A stretch of 25,074 nt of DNA from JBGPML01 sp041486955 (GTDB taxonomy: Bacteria > Patescibacteriota > UBA1384 > 2-12-FULL-50-11 > DASWYB01): positions 1-25,074 of the forward strand of contig JBGPML010000007.1 in the NCBI GenBank assembly GCA_041486955.1, given 5' to 3'. Below, piece by piece: positions 7,694-16,683 of this stretch. A program made the position numbers and the translations under genes. A model generated the notes under the pieces. It had not been told where the DNA came from. It searched no databases and was given only the letters and a program-made list of their open reading frames with translations. Position 1 is the stretch's first letter, and each line of letters begins with the position of its first letter.

Positions 7694-8809
7694 ATGGATT
7701 CACACGATGCATTGAAACATCTAAAAGTAGCCTTAGTCCACGATGCCTTAACGGTTCCCGGAGGAGCGGAAAAAGTATTGAACGAATTACATCAGCTCTT
7801 TCCTAATGCCCCTATATATACACCACTCTATCTGCCGGAGCGGTTTCCAGAATATAAAGATGCGAAAGTCATTCCGTCTCCCATTAATCGATTTTCCTAT
7901 CTCCGCAATCATCACCAAATCGCCTTTCCGCTCTTACCATACGCCGTTGAACAGTTTGATTTAACTGAATATGATTTAGTTATTTCTGATTCGTCAGCTG
8001 CTGCGAAAGGTATTTTAACTCGACCAGAAACCATTCACATCTGTTATTGTCACACTCCAATGCGCTGGGCCTGGATGCCGCAACTTGATCCACGAGCCTC
8101 GAGTTCATGGATTCGACGATTGAGTGCTCACTACTTGCGAATATGGGATGCCGCCACCGTTAATCGGGTTGATCATTGGCTCGCAAATTCTCATACAACG
8201 GCAGACCGAATCAGAAAATTTTATAATCGTGAGTCAAAGGTTATATATCCGCCTGTGGCGGTTGACAAAAATGAAGTAGAAACCAAAGATGGAGATTATT
8301 ATCTTTCGGTCGGCAGGCTTGTGGGTCAAAAACGGATTGATATATTAATTGATGCCGCAATTGCCACACAGTCCAAGCTCAAAATTATCGGTGATGGCCC
8401 CCTAAAGCCGGAGATGATCAAACGAGCTCGAGGGAGCAATAATATAGAATTGCTTGGACGAGTCGATGACGCAACACGGAATAAACTCTATGCCGAATGC
8501 CGAGCTTTTTTGTTTGCCGCTGAAGAGGATGCGGGAATTGTGCCAATTGAAGCTATGGGCTTTGGTAAACCAGTTATTTGCTACGGACGAGGGGGAGCGA
8601 GCGAAACAGTTATTGATGGAAAAACCGGACTCCATTTTAGCCATCAATCGACCGATAGTCTGGTTGCTGCTATCCGTCAATTAGAAAGTATGAGTTTCGA
8701 TAATCAAGCAATCATCAGTCACTCTGAACAGTTTTCTCCAGAAAAATTTCGCGAAGCGCTCATGGCCGAAATTCATTCGATCGTTTCACATAAACCTGAA
8801 AACACTTGA
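7694..8809 (+). CDS. GT4-family glycosyltransferase (WbaZ-like)
   Basis: 371 residues. A retaining GT-B glycosyltransferase that probably adds the next sugar, possibly mannose, to the lipid-linked product of the neighbouring transferase on the inner face of the membrane. Seen: an N-terminal acceptor half beginning with VALVHDALTVPGGAEKV, the CHTPMRWAW stretch and RVDHWLANS typical of this subgroup, then the nucleotide-sugar half with YLSVGRLVGQKRIDILI, a GDGP loop and the EX7E motif (E278 to E286, EDAGIVPIE), followed by GFGKPVI and GGASETV. There is no membrane segment. The gene starts two bases after the upstream stop with no ribosome site of its own, so it is likely translated by coupling. 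It ends with TGA TAG. The sugar and linkage are not predictable from sequence. Confidence 0.92.
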   Translation: MDSHDALKHLKVALVHDALTVPGGAEKVLNELHQLFPNAPIYTPLYLPERFPEYKDAKVIPSPINRFSYLRNHHQIAFPLLPYAVEQFDLTEYDLVISDSSAAAKGILTRPETIHICYCHTPMRWAWMPQLDPRASSSWIRRLSAHYLRIWDAATVNRVDHWLANSHTTADRIRKFYNRESKVIYPPVAVDKNEVETKDGDYYLSVGRLVGQKRIDILIDAAIATQSKLKIIGDGPLKPEMIKRARGSNNIELLGRVDDATRNKLYAECRAFLFAAEEDAGIVPIEAMGFGKPVICYGRGGASETVIDGKTGLHFSHQSTDSLVAAIRQLESMSFDNQAIISHSEQFSPEKFREALMAEIHSIVSHKPENT

Positions 8810-8830
8810 TAGTCTACCCATATTCGTCTA

Positions 8831-8859
8831 TTGTGAAAATTGGCTAAAATTGGTAAAAT
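8831..8859 (+). promoter_or_regulatory. Promoter of gyrB(-gyrA)
   Basis: TTGTGA (8831-8836), a 17-base spacer, then TAAAAT (8854-8859). This places the transcript start near 8866 and gives a leader of about 67 bases that contains the gyrB ribosome site. Confidence 0.6.
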
Positions 8860-8932
8860 ATAACCTGATGGGTCTAGTTTTACCGTGTTTTTTAAGTGTT
8901 ACTACAACATACGCAACGGAGAGGGAAATCGC

Positions 8933-10981
8933 ATGGCAGATTCTGCCAACACCAACGAATATAGTGCTCAAAATATTACCGTCCTCGAAGGCTTAGATCC
9001 AGTACGTAAACGTCCTGGAATGTATATTGGTGGCACGGGAATTGAAGGGTTACATCATTTAATTTGGGAAGTCCTCGACAACGCAGTAGATGAAGCTATG
9101 GGTGGTTTTGCCAGCCGCATTGATCTTACCTTTATGGCTGATGGTAGTGTAAGCATCATCGACAATGGACGAGGTATTCCTGTTGATATTCATCCATCGA
9201 CAAAAAAAACAACCCTTGAAACTGTGCTCACCGTTCTTCACGCTGGTGGAAAATTTGGCGACGGGGGCTACAAGGTTTCCGGGGGATTGCACGGGGTTGG
9301 CGCTTCAGTAGTGAATGCATTATCGAAAAAGCTCATCGCCTATGTCTATCGCGATGACACTGAGTATAAACAAGAATATGCACGCGGTATCCCGCAAACC
9401 GAACTCACTAAGGTCGGTCCAAGTACTCATACCGGTACCCGAATCACGTTTTACCCTGATGAGGAAATATTTCCCATCATTGATTTCAACTGGCAAACGG
9501 TGGTTGATCGGTGTCGCCAACAAGCTTATCTGACAAAAGGTCTCACCATTCGACTCATAGATGAGCGGTCTGAACCAGCCTACTCGTATACCTTCTATTT
9601 TGAAGGCGGTATAGAGGCCTATGTTCGTCATCTCAATAAAAATAAGTCCGTCATTATCGATCCACCAATTAGCGTTGAACGAAATGGCGAAGACCACTCA
9701 GTTGAATTAGCCTTAACCTATACATCAGATTTTAACGAACACGTTTACACATTTGCCAATAATATTTTAACTATTGATGGGGGAACCCATTTAACGGGAT
9801 TCCGTACCGCGTTAACCCGAGCTATCAATGACTACGGCAAGAAAAACAGTTTAATTAAAGAGTCGGAAACGAGTCTGACGGGTGAAGATGTTCGAGAAGG
9901 ACTCGCCGCGGTTGTTTCGGTTAAACTCACCAATCCCCAATTTGAAGGTCAGACCAAAGGGAAACTTGGTAATCCAGAAATCCGTGCGGTGGTGGAAAGC
10001 GCCACCTATGATGGCTTGACTGAGTTTATGAATGAAAATCCAGCTCAATCTCGCAAAATTATCGAGAAAGTTACCCTTGCCGCCCGGGCGCGCGCTGCCG
10101 CCCGCGCTGCCCGTGAAACGATCATCCGTAAGGGCGCATTGGAAGGCATGACGTTGCCAGGAAAACTAGCCGATTGTTCGGAACGTAATCCTGCACGAAG
10201 TGAACTTTACATCGTGGAAGGGGATTCGGCTGGCGGAAGTGCCAAAGGTGGACGCGATCGAACGTTCCAAGCGATTCTTCCGATCCGTGGAAAAATTTTG
10301 AACGTTGAACGAGCTCGTCTCGATCGTATGCTGACATCTGAAGAAATAAAAGCGTTAATTATTGCGCTAGGGGCCGGGATTGGGGATGAGATTAATCTTG
10401 AAAAGTTGCGTTACCATCGCGTCATTATTATGACTGATGCAGATGTTGACGGTGCTCACATTCGGACGCTCCTCTTAACGTTTTTCTATCGCCATTTTCC
10501 GTCCTTAATCAGCAACGGTCATATCTATATTGCCCAGCCACCACTTTTCTTAATTAAAAGGGGCAAAGACATGCGTTACGCCTATAGTGACGCCGAGCGA
10601 GACAAGATCCTGACCGAAATGGGTATTTCAACAACCAATGCAGATGACATACCTTCAGAAGCGAGCGAACCTGAACCGGGTGAAGAGCCAGAACCTGAAA
10701 CTCCGGAAGGAGAAATTCCTGAGGCTGAAACAGCTGCTCCAACCACCACAAAAAAGACGCCACGCGTGACGATCCAACGCTATAAAGGGTTAGGCGAAAT
10801 GAATGCCGAAGACCTGTGGGATACGACCATGAACCCAGATAATCGGATATTACTCCAAGTTTCGATCGATGATGCCGAACGAGCGGATGCGGTCTTCTCG
10901 ATGCTGATGGGGGATGAGGTCTCTCCGCGTAAACGCTTTATTCAGTCCCATGCTGCTACCGTAAAAAATCTTGATATATAA
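8933..10981 (+). CDS. gyrB: DNA gyrase subunit B
   Basis: 682 residues from ATG 8933, chosen because GGAGAGGG (8918-8925) lies seven bases before it; the open frame runs up to a GTG at 8885 but that part is leader-like. It is the ATPase half of the A2B2 gyrase that supercoils DNA. Seen: GHKL ATPase with DNAVDE, DNGRGIP and GGLHGVGASVVNALS; the transducer domain; TOPRIM with VEGDSAGG (Glu429) and DADVDG (Asp502, 504, 506); and the C-terminal YKGLGEMN and NLDI end. Odd: residues about 569-611 form a low-complexity linker with 11 Glu, 2 Asp and 9 Pro in 43, placed just before YKGLGEMN where close relatives have a short loop. gyrA follows after 20 bases. ParE is an alternative, but the pairing with a GyrA-box protein favours gyrase. 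Confidence 0.97.
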   Translation: MADSANTNEYSAQNITVLEGLDPVRKRPGMYIGGTGIEGLHHLIWEVLDNAVDEAMGGFASRIDLTFMADGSVSIIDNGRGIPVDIHPSTKKTTLETVLTVLHAGGKFGDGGYKVSGGLHGVGASVVNALSKKLIAYVYRDDTEYKQEYARGIPQTELTKVGPSTHTGTRITFYPDEEIFPIIDFNWQTVVDRCRQQAYLTKGLTIRLIDERSEPAYSYTFYFEGGIEAYVRHLNKNKSVIIDPPISVERNGEDHSVELALTYTSDFNEHVYTFANNILTIDGGTHLTGFRTALTRAINDYGKKNSLIKESETSLTGEDVREGLAAVVSVKLTNPQFEGQTKGKLGNPEIRAVVESATYDGLTEFMNENPAQSRKIIEKVTLAARARAAARAARETIIRKGALEGMTLPGKLADCSERNPARSELYIVEGDSAGGSAKGGRDRTFQAILPIRGKILNVERARLDRMLTSEEIKALIIALGAGIGDEINLEKLRYHRVIIMTDADVDGAHIRTLLLTFFYRHFPSLISNGHIYIAQPPLFLIKRGKDMRYAYSDAERDKILTEMGISTTNADDIPSEASEPEPGEEPEPETPEGEIPEAETAAPTTTKKTPRVTIQRYKGLGEMNAEDLWDTTMNPDNRILLQVSIDDAERADAVFSMLMGDEVSPRKRFIQSHAATVKNLDI

Positions 10982-11001
10982 ACTTATTTCAAAAAACAAT
11001 C

Positions 11002-13560
11002 ATGGACGATCAAACTAATTTACCAAATCCACCTGAATCCCCTCTTCTGCCGGAAGCATTTCACAAGACTGAATTCGGCTTAGTTCAAGACCGCGGTTTA
11101 GTCAGGGAGATGGAAGTCTCGTATCTTGATTATGCTATGTCAGTTATTGTTGCCCGAGCATTACCGGATGTACGTGATGGACTCAAACCAGTTCACCGGC
11201 GCGTACTGTATGCGATGTGGGAAAGCGGACTTCGTCATTCAGCTAAATTCTCTAAGTGTGCCAAAATAGTTGGGGAAGTTATGGGTAAATATCATCCACA
11301 TGGAGATATGGCAATTTACGATTCTCTCGTTCGTCTTGCCCAGCACTGGAATATGCGTTACATGCTTGTCCATGGCCAAGGAAACTTTGGTTCAGTTGAC
11401 GGTGATTCACCAGCCGCTATGCGCTACACAGAATCAAAATTGCACCGATTAGCTGACGAAATATTGACTGATATTGATAAAGACACGGTCGACTTCATGC
11501 CGAACTATGATGGCTCGGTCAAGGAGCCGAAGGTTTTGCCGGCTCGATTGCCGAATCTTTTGCTGAATGGTGGGCAAGGCATTGCCGTTGGTATGGCGAC
11601 GAACATCCCTCCCCATAACTTAACTGAAGTGGTCGACGCAATTAATCACATTATCGATCACCCTGACGCCGAAGTTGATGATTTGATGCAGTTTGTCAAA
11701 GGACCTGATTTCCCGACCGGGGCTTCGATATATAATATTAATGATATTAAACAAGCCTATGCAACGGGAAAAGGCCGTATAATTATGCGAGCGGATGCTG
11801 AAATTGTTGAAAAGAAGAACGCTTTTCAAATTATTATTTCCGCCCTTCCATATCAGGTCAACAAAGCGGCGCTGATTGGAAAAATCGCTGACTTAGTCAA
11901 AGACAAGCGAATCGATGGGATTACCGACATTCGCGACGAATCTGACCGGAAAGCCAATGTTCGGATTGTGATTGATATTAAGAATAATTCCTATCCCAAG
12001 AAAATTCTCAATCGATTGTATGATTTAACACCGATGCAGTCGGCCTTTCACGTCAACATGCTCGCCCTGGTTAATGGTATCCAACCGCAAGTTTTGACCC
12101 TCAAACAGATTCTCGAACACTTCGTTGTTCACCGACGTGAAGTCGTACGACGACGGACTGAATTCGAACTGAAAAAAGCCAAAGAACGGGCTCATATTCT
12201 GGAAGGTTTGTTGATTGCCCTTCGTGATATTGACTTAGTGATTGATATTATTCGTAAATCAGCGAATCGTGATGAAGCCAAGGTTAACTTAATCAACCGA
12301 TTAAACCTGACTGAAATTCAGGCCACCGCAATTCTTGAAATGCGCTTGGCTCAATTGGCCGCGCTTGAACGTCAGCATATTGAAGATGAGTATAAAGCCC
12401 TACAAGAAAAAATTGCTGAGCTTGAGGCAATCTTGGCTGATGAAGGCAAAGTTTTGACTATAATCAAAGAAGAGCTGAATGAATTAAAGACGAAATATGG
12501 TGACGAACGTCGAACGACTATCCATCCAAATCCAGTGGGAGAATTTTCAGCCACTGACTTAATTCCCGATGAACAGGTCGTCGTGGTCGTGACCCAAGGT
12601 AACTATATAAAGCGGTTGCCCAATGATACCTATCGCGCCCAAAATCGAGGTGGACGTGGCGTTGTGGGAATGGCGACCAAAGAAGAAGATGAAATTCTCC
12701 ATTTAGTGTCTGCCTCAACCCACGAAGACATTTTCTTTTTCACCAACACAGGTCGCGTGTTTCAAACCAAAGTTTACGAGCTACCGGCGGCTTCTCGTCA
12801 AGCCAAAGGGAGTCCATTGGTTAATGTCATTCCAATTGCTAACTCAGAGCGAGTGACTGCCGTCATGAACATTATGACCAATGACACGAAGAAATATTTT
12901 ATCTTCGCGACTCGAAAGGGTATCATCAAGCGGACCTTAATCGAGGCTTATAAAAATGTCCGCAAAACCGGCATTGTGGCCATGCGCCTCGATCAAGATG
13001 ACGAATTGAAATGGGTCCATCGCAGCACGGGTACCGACCAGATTTTCCAGGCTACTTCGAAAGGTCAGGCCATTTCCTATCACGAAGAAGAGGTACGTCC
13101 CGTCGGACGAAGCGCCGGCGGCGTTAAAGGAATTAGCTTGCGAACTGACGATGAGGTAATTGCCATGGATGTCATTGATTCTACTTTGCCAAAACAACCA
13201 GATCTATTGATTGTCCTGGAAAACGGTTTTGGCAAACGAACCAGCTTTGATCATTTCCGTACTCAACACCGAAGCGGATTAGGCTTGAAGTGTGCTAACG
13301 TCACGAATCGGACGGGTAATACGATAGCGGTCGAAGTCATTGGTATCGAAAAAACTGACGCGCTTCTTATTTCTAAACAAGGGGTCGTTATTCGCACTCC
13401 CGTAGCTGAAATCCGCAAATTAGGCCGTGATACGCAAGGAGTAACATTGATGAAATTACAAGACAACGACGTTGTTGCTTCTGTCGCGTTACTCGAGGCT
13501 GACGACGAACTGGTACCAACCGACAAGCCGATTGAGGCCTTACCGTCGCAACCAAGCTAA
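11002..13560 (+). CDS. gyrA: DNA gyrase subunit A
   Basis: 852 residues. The DNA-cutting and wrapping subunit of gyrase. Seen: winged-helix and tower core with the catalytic Tyr142 in AMRYTESKL, the HPHGD segment (98-102), a coiled-coil tail (about residues 385-495), and a C-terminal beta-pinwheel containing the GyrA box QNRGGRG (547-553), which separates it from ParC. Odd: the residue matching E. coli Ser83 is Met103, while Asp107 (E. coli Asp87) is kept, so natural low sensitivity to fluoroquinolones is predicted. There is no Shine-Dalgarno before the ATG; the 20-base gap after gyrB is A-rich, and cotranscription with gyrB is likely. An internal Met37 just before the conserved core is a less likely start. 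Confidence 0.97.
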   Translation: MDDQTNLPNPPESPLLPEAFHKTEFGLVQDRGLVREMEVSYLDYAMSVIVARALPDVRDGLKPVHRRVLYAMWESGLRHSAKFSKCAKIVGEVMGKYHPHGDMAIYDSLVRLAQHWNMRYMLVHGQGNFGSVDGDSPAAMRYTESKLHRLADEILTDIDKDTVDFMPNYDGSVKEPKVLPARLPNLLLNGGQGIAVGMATNIPPHNLTEVVDAINHIIDHPDAEVDDLMQFVKGPDFPTGASIYNINDIKQAYATGKGRIIMRADAEIVEKKNAFQIIISALPYQVNKAALIGKIADLVKDKRIDGITDIRDESDRKANVRIVIDIKNNSYPKKILNRLYDLTPMQSAFHVNMLALVNGIQPQVLTLKQILEHFVVHRREVVRRRTEFELKKAKERAHILEGLLIALRDIDLVIDIIRKSANRDEAKVNLINRLNLTEIQATAILEMRLAQLAALERQHIEDEYKALQEKIAELEAILADEGKVLTIIKEELNELKTKYGDERRTTIHPNPVGEFSATDLIPDEQVVVVVTQGNYIKRLPNDTYRAQNRGGRGVVGMATKEEDEILHLVSASTHEDIFFFTNTGRVFQTKVYELPAASRQAKGSPLVNVIPIANSERVTAVMNIMTNDTKKYFIFATRKGIIKRTLIEAYKNVRKTGIVAMRLDQDDELKWVHRSTGTDQIFQATSKGQAISYHEEEVRPVGRSAGGVKGISLRTDDEVIAMDVIDSTLPKQPDLLIVLENGFGKRTSFDHFRTQHRSGLGLKCANVTNRTGNTIAVEVIGIEKTDALLISKQGVVIRTPVAEIRKLGRDTQGVTLMKLQDNDVVASVALLEADDELVPTDKPIEALPSQPS

Positions 13561-13573
13561 AACCTCATAAGGT

Positions 13574-13602
13574 TTGCCTAAACGGGCTAAACCTGATAAA
13601 AT
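13574..13602 (+). promoter_or_regulatory. Promoter of infB with extended -10, predicting a leaderless mRNA
   Basis: TTGCCT (13574-13579), a 17-base spacer ending in TGA, then TAAAAT (13597-13602), seven bases before the ATG at 13610. The nonamer TGATAAAAT is identical to the one before uvrB. The -35 word coincides with the TTG that could otherwise be read as an upstream start codon. Confidence 0.6.
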
Positions 13603-13609
13603 TGCAATC

Positions 13610-15523
13610 ATGGCAGCTAAAGCTCGTAAACCATTTATCAGTCGAAAACGACGGCGGGAAATGGATGCAGCTCGCCAGCGACGCGAAAGCATGCTTGTTA
13701 CCCAAGAACAGGAACGCAAAGCTAGCGATCTTCTCCCTCAAGTTCAAGACAACGAAAAACATCCAATTGCCCTGCCTCCGGTAGCTACTGTCGGAGGATT
13801 TGCGGAGTTGGCAGAGTTTCCTGTGGCTCGAATCATGAGTCTACTCATGAAAAACGGCGTAATGGCAGCTATCAATGATCAGATTGATTACGACACTATG
13901 GCGATTGTTGCCGACGAGCTTGGCCTAATCGCTGAACCGGCAACCGCCATTGCCACAACAACAACTATTACCCAACCAACTCATGCGACGACTGAAGGAC
14001 GTGACCCTCGTCCACCAGTCGTGACAATCATGGGTCATGTTGACCATGGTAAAACATCATTACTCGATACGATCCGTAAAACAAACATCGCGGGTAAAGA
14101 GCACGGTGGCATTACCCAACATATCGGGGCTTATCAAGCCAAGATTGATTTCGAAGATCACGGGCGGCTTATTACATTTTTAGATACACCAGGACATGAA
14201 GCATTTACCGCCCTCCGAAGCCATGGCGCTCAGGTTACCGACATTGTTATTTTGGTTGTGGCTGCAGATGATGGCGTGAAACCGCAAACCATTGAAGCCC
14301 TCAACCATGCCAAAAACGCGAACGTTCCGATTATTGTGGCCATCACGAAAATCGATCTCCAAACAGCCAATATCGAACGGCTCAAACAACAATTAACCGA
14401 ACATGGTTTAATTCCGGAAGAATGGGGGGGTGAAACAATAATGGTTGGCGTGTCTTCAGTAACCGGAGTGGGTATTAAGGAACTGTTAGAATATATTATT
14501 ATTACGGCCGATCTGAAACAATACAAAGCCGATCCAGGGGTCCCAGCTCAAGGGATTGTAATTGAATCACATCAAGAGACAGGATTGGGCGCCGTCGCAA
14601 CAATTTTGGTTCAAAATGGCACGCTTCATCTCAATGATGTCGTTGTTATTGGTCAAACCTTCGGTAAAATTCGTTCCATGCAAGACTACACTGGAGCCCG
14701 TTTAACCGAAGCACTCCCTTCCACACCGGCCCGAATTTCTGGTTTACAGGCTATACCTGAATTTGGCGAATCATTTGCCGCAGTTGCGAACGAAAAAGCC
14801 GCCAAGGAGATGGTCCAAAGCAGTGATACAACCGCGAAAAAGCGCACAATCATGGATATTTCTCAAGCCATTGCGGAAGGACGAACAAATACACTTAATA
14901 TCATCCTTAAGGCCGATGCTCAAGGTTCGCTTGAGGCATTACGGACATCGATTACCAAGTTGGAGGAGCCAGGGGTCCAGCCATTGATTATTCACAGTGG
15001 TATTGGCGACATTTCACTCAATGATATTCAACTCGCCGCGGCATCGACGGCAATCGTATTAGGTTTTCATGTTAATTTACCCGTTCAAATTAAACGTGCC
15101 GCAGAAAATCAAGGCATTACGGTGGCGACATTCCAAGTTATATATGACCTTCTGAACCAAGTTGAATCAACGCTCAAAGGTCGGATTCGCACAAAACGTA
15201 TCCGTGTTGAAAAAGGTCGCTTAAAGGTTAAGAAGATTTTCCGCACCACGAAAGAAACGCAGATTATTGGTGGTGAAATCACCCAAGGTGTCGCCGTTGA
15301 CCCAGCTAAAATTACCGTTATGCGTGAAGGTGAAGCCGTTGGTGAAGGTAAGATATTATCATTACAAAAAGGTCCTGAAGCGGTTAAGCAACTCGAGGCG
15401 GGGCAAGAAAGTGGTTTATCAATCAATGTGCCAACCAAAGTGGCGGAAGGGGACGTGATTATTTTCTCTGTTGAAGAAGAGGTTTTTGATACAGACAATA
15501 AAGAGCCCGATGCGACGAGCTAA
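13610..15523 (+). CDS. infB: Translation initiation factor IF-2
   Basis: 637 residues from ATG 13610. The GTPase that brings initiator tRNA to the 30S subunit and promotes 50S joining. Seen: a short basic N-terminus (KARKPFISRKRRREM), one IF2N-type helical domain (about 70-106, VARIMSLLMKNGV), a Thr-rich linker, then the G domain with G1 GHVDHGKT (142-149), G2 GGITQHIG, G3 DTPGHEAF and G4 TKID, followed by domain II and the C-terminal domains that bind fMet-tRNA. The long repetitive N-terminal region of E. coli IF2 is absent. The frame is open to a TTG at 13574, but that TTG coincides with a likely -35 box and has no properly spaced ribosome site, so ATG 13610 is preferred. It follows gyrA by 49 bases with its own promoter. 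Confidence 0.96.
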   Translation: MAAKARKPFISRKRRREMDAARQRRESMLVTQEQERKASDLLPQVQDNEKHPIALPPVATVGGFAELAEFPVARIMSLLMKNGVMAAINDQIDYDTMAIVADELGLIAEPATAIATTTTITQPTHATTEGRDPRPPVVTIMGHVDHGKTSLLDTIRKTNIAGKEHGGITQHIGAYQAKIDFEDHGRLITFLDTPGHEAFTALRSHGAQVTDIVILVVAADDGVKPQTIEALNHAKNANVPIIVAITKIDLQTANIERLKQQLTEHGLIPEEWGGETIMVGVSSVTGVGIKELLEYIIITADLKQYKADPGVPAQGIVIESHQETGLGAVATILVQNGTLHLNDVVVIGQTFGKIRSMQDYTGARLTEALPSTPARISGLQAIPEFGESFAAVANEKAAKEMVQSSDTTAKKRTIMDISQAIAEGRTNTLNIILKADAQGSLEALRTSITKLEEPGVQPLIIHSGIGDISLNDIQLAAASTAIVLGFHVNLPVQIKRAAENQGITVATFQVIYDLLNQVESTLKGRIRTKRIRVEKGRLKVKKIFRTTKETQIIGGEITQGVAVDPAKITVMREGEAVGEGKILSLQKGPEAVKQLEAGQESGLSINVPTKVAEGDVIIFSVEEEVFDTDNKEPDATS

Positions 15524-15551
15524 GTATTATATACTATTTATTGCTTGCTAT

Positions 15552-15581
15552 TTGACAGCCATTACGGTTATGTTTTACCGT
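15552..15581 (+). promoter_or_regulatory. Possible promoter of the M23 peptidase gene
   Basis: TTGACA (15552-15557) is a perfect -35. With an 18-base spacer the -10 is TACCGT (15576-15581), matching three of six consensus positions, and ends seven bases before the ATG. If used, the mRNA would be leaderless, in keeping with the absence of a ribosome site. Confidence 0.4.
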
Positions 15582-15583
15582 AA
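15562..15583 (+). repeat. 7-bp perfect inverted repeat in the M23 peptidase promoter
   Basis: TTACGGT (15562-15568), eight-base spacer TATGTTTT, then ACCGTAA (15577-15583). It sits between the TTGACA box and the ATG, overlapping the likely -10. It could be an operator for a dimeric repressor. A leader hairpin is less likely, as transcription should start after it. Confidence 0.5.
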
Positions 15584-15588
15584 GAACC

Positions 15589-16662
15589 ATGCGGTTTTCC
15601 CTCCAAGAAGAATTCCGTAAGCTTCGATTGCAAGCAAAACGGTTTACTCATAAACCGAACATGCTGCGTCTTGGCCGTCGCGGATCGCAGTTATGGTCCC
15701 TTGTCCAAGATAGTATTACTGCCCATCAATCATTAATCTGGTTGACATTATTTGTGCTCATAAATAATGCCCTTTCAGTTCAAGCTGAAATTGATGCACC
15801 GTCTATTCCAAAAGATATAGTGTTAAGCGATCCCTACCAAGTAGCTGAAACGGTTCGCTTTCTCAAGGACTATACTCCAAATTTAGACGAAAATCCTGAT
15901 CAAATTGCCTTTGACCTTGAAGAGAGAATTAATGGGAATTTTATTGTCAATAACGTGCTCGTACCATCGAGCCCTTCATTAATTGATGATGGAGGAGCAA
16001 CGCAGAATCCCGTTCCGTCACCAGCTACGACCGAAACTCCAGCTCAAGACATCAAGTATACGGTTGCCATCGGTGACACGCTGAGTGGAATCGGAGCTCG
16101 TTTTAACCTTAAATTGACGACTCTGAAAATCAAGAACAATCTCAGTGATGTTGATAGCATCAAACCAGGCCAGGAACTTACTATACCAGCCCAAGACTTA
16201 TCAGATAAAGCCGTGAAAGCAGCCGATGAGCGCAAACAAGCCAGTAAAGAACTGACTACCACGGGTAAGACAATCAAGTCGTTGTCTGGGGCCAAACGCG
16301 GCAATTATGGCCTCATTGTCCCGCTTAACCACAATGGCATTTCGCGCAAATTGGTTGGTGGACATACCGGCATTGATTACCGGGCCAATATAGGAACTCC
16401 GGTCGCGGCAGCAGCTGACGGTATCGTCATTATTGCTACTTCGAGTGGCTGGAATGGGGGATACGGTAAAACGATTCTTATTTCGCATAACGCTGGCATG
16501 ACTACCCGTTATGGCCACTTAAGTCAAGTAATCGTGTCACCTGGCCAGCATGTTAAACAAGGCCAACCCATAGGTAAATCAGGCAGCACGGGTCGTTCTA
16601 CCGGTCCGCACTTACATTTCGAACTCCGCGTTAACGGGGTTGCTCGTGATCCTTTTCCCTAG
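15589..16662 (+). CDS. LysM and M23 peptidase protein (cell-wall hydrolase or EnvC/NlpD-like)
   Basis: 357 residues. Seen: an unusually long, Arg/Lys-rich N-terminal stretch of about 47 residues, a hydrophobic segment (48-66) ending SVQA that could be a signal-peptidase site or an anchor, a Pro/Thr-rich linker (about 138-153), a LysM peptidoglycan-binding module (156-201), a helical spacer rich in Lys, and a zinc peptidase M23 domain. The metal and catalytic residues are all present: His259 and Asp263 in GGHTGIDY, His310 in YGHLS, and His341/His343 in GPHLHFEL. An active endopeptidase that cuts cross-bridges in peptidoglycan is therefore likely, acting outside the membrane in growth or cell separation. 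There is no Shine-Dalgarno; a TTGACA box and an inverted repeat lie just upstream. The neighbours are translation and ribosome-assembly genes, with no obvious functional link. Confidence 0.93.
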   Translation: MRFSLQEEFRKLRLQAKRFTHKPNMLRLGRRGSQLWSLVQDSITAHQSLIWLTLFVLINNALSVQAEIDAPSIPKDIVLSDPYQVAETVRFLKDYTPNLDENPDQIAFDLEERINGNFIVNNVLVPSSPSLIDDGGATQNPVPSPATTETPAQDIKYTVAIGDTLSGIGARFNLKLTTLKIKNNLSDVDSIKPGQELTIPAQDLSDKAVKAADERKQASKELTTTGKTIKSLSGAKRGNYGLIVPLNHNGISRKLVGGHTGIDYRANIGTPVAAAADGIVIIATSSGWNGGYGKTILISHNAGMTTRYGHLSQVIVSPGQHVKQGQPIGKSGSTGRSTGPHLHFELRVNGVARDPFP

Positions 16663-16668
16663 ATGAAA

Positions 16669-16677
16669 TGGTATAAT
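16669..16677 (+). promoter_or_regulatory. Extended -10 promoter of obg, predicting a leaderless mRNA
   Basis: TGG (16669-16671) followed by a consensus TATAAT (16672-16677), six bases before the ATG at 16684. No clear -35 lies 17 bases upstream, as expected for an extended -10. It starts only a few bases after the stop of the M23 gene. Confidence 0.65.
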
Positions 16678-16683
16678 TAAACT

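Noticed and set aside
8885..8932. GTG start of gyrB at 8885
   Set aside because: The following codons are leader-like and include the Shine-Dalgarno that serves ATG 8933.
9320..9697. Long antisense frames, such as 125 codons opposite gyrB and 129 codons opposite infB and rpoC
   Set aside because: They lie wholly opposite well-identified genes and show no family motifs or start signals.
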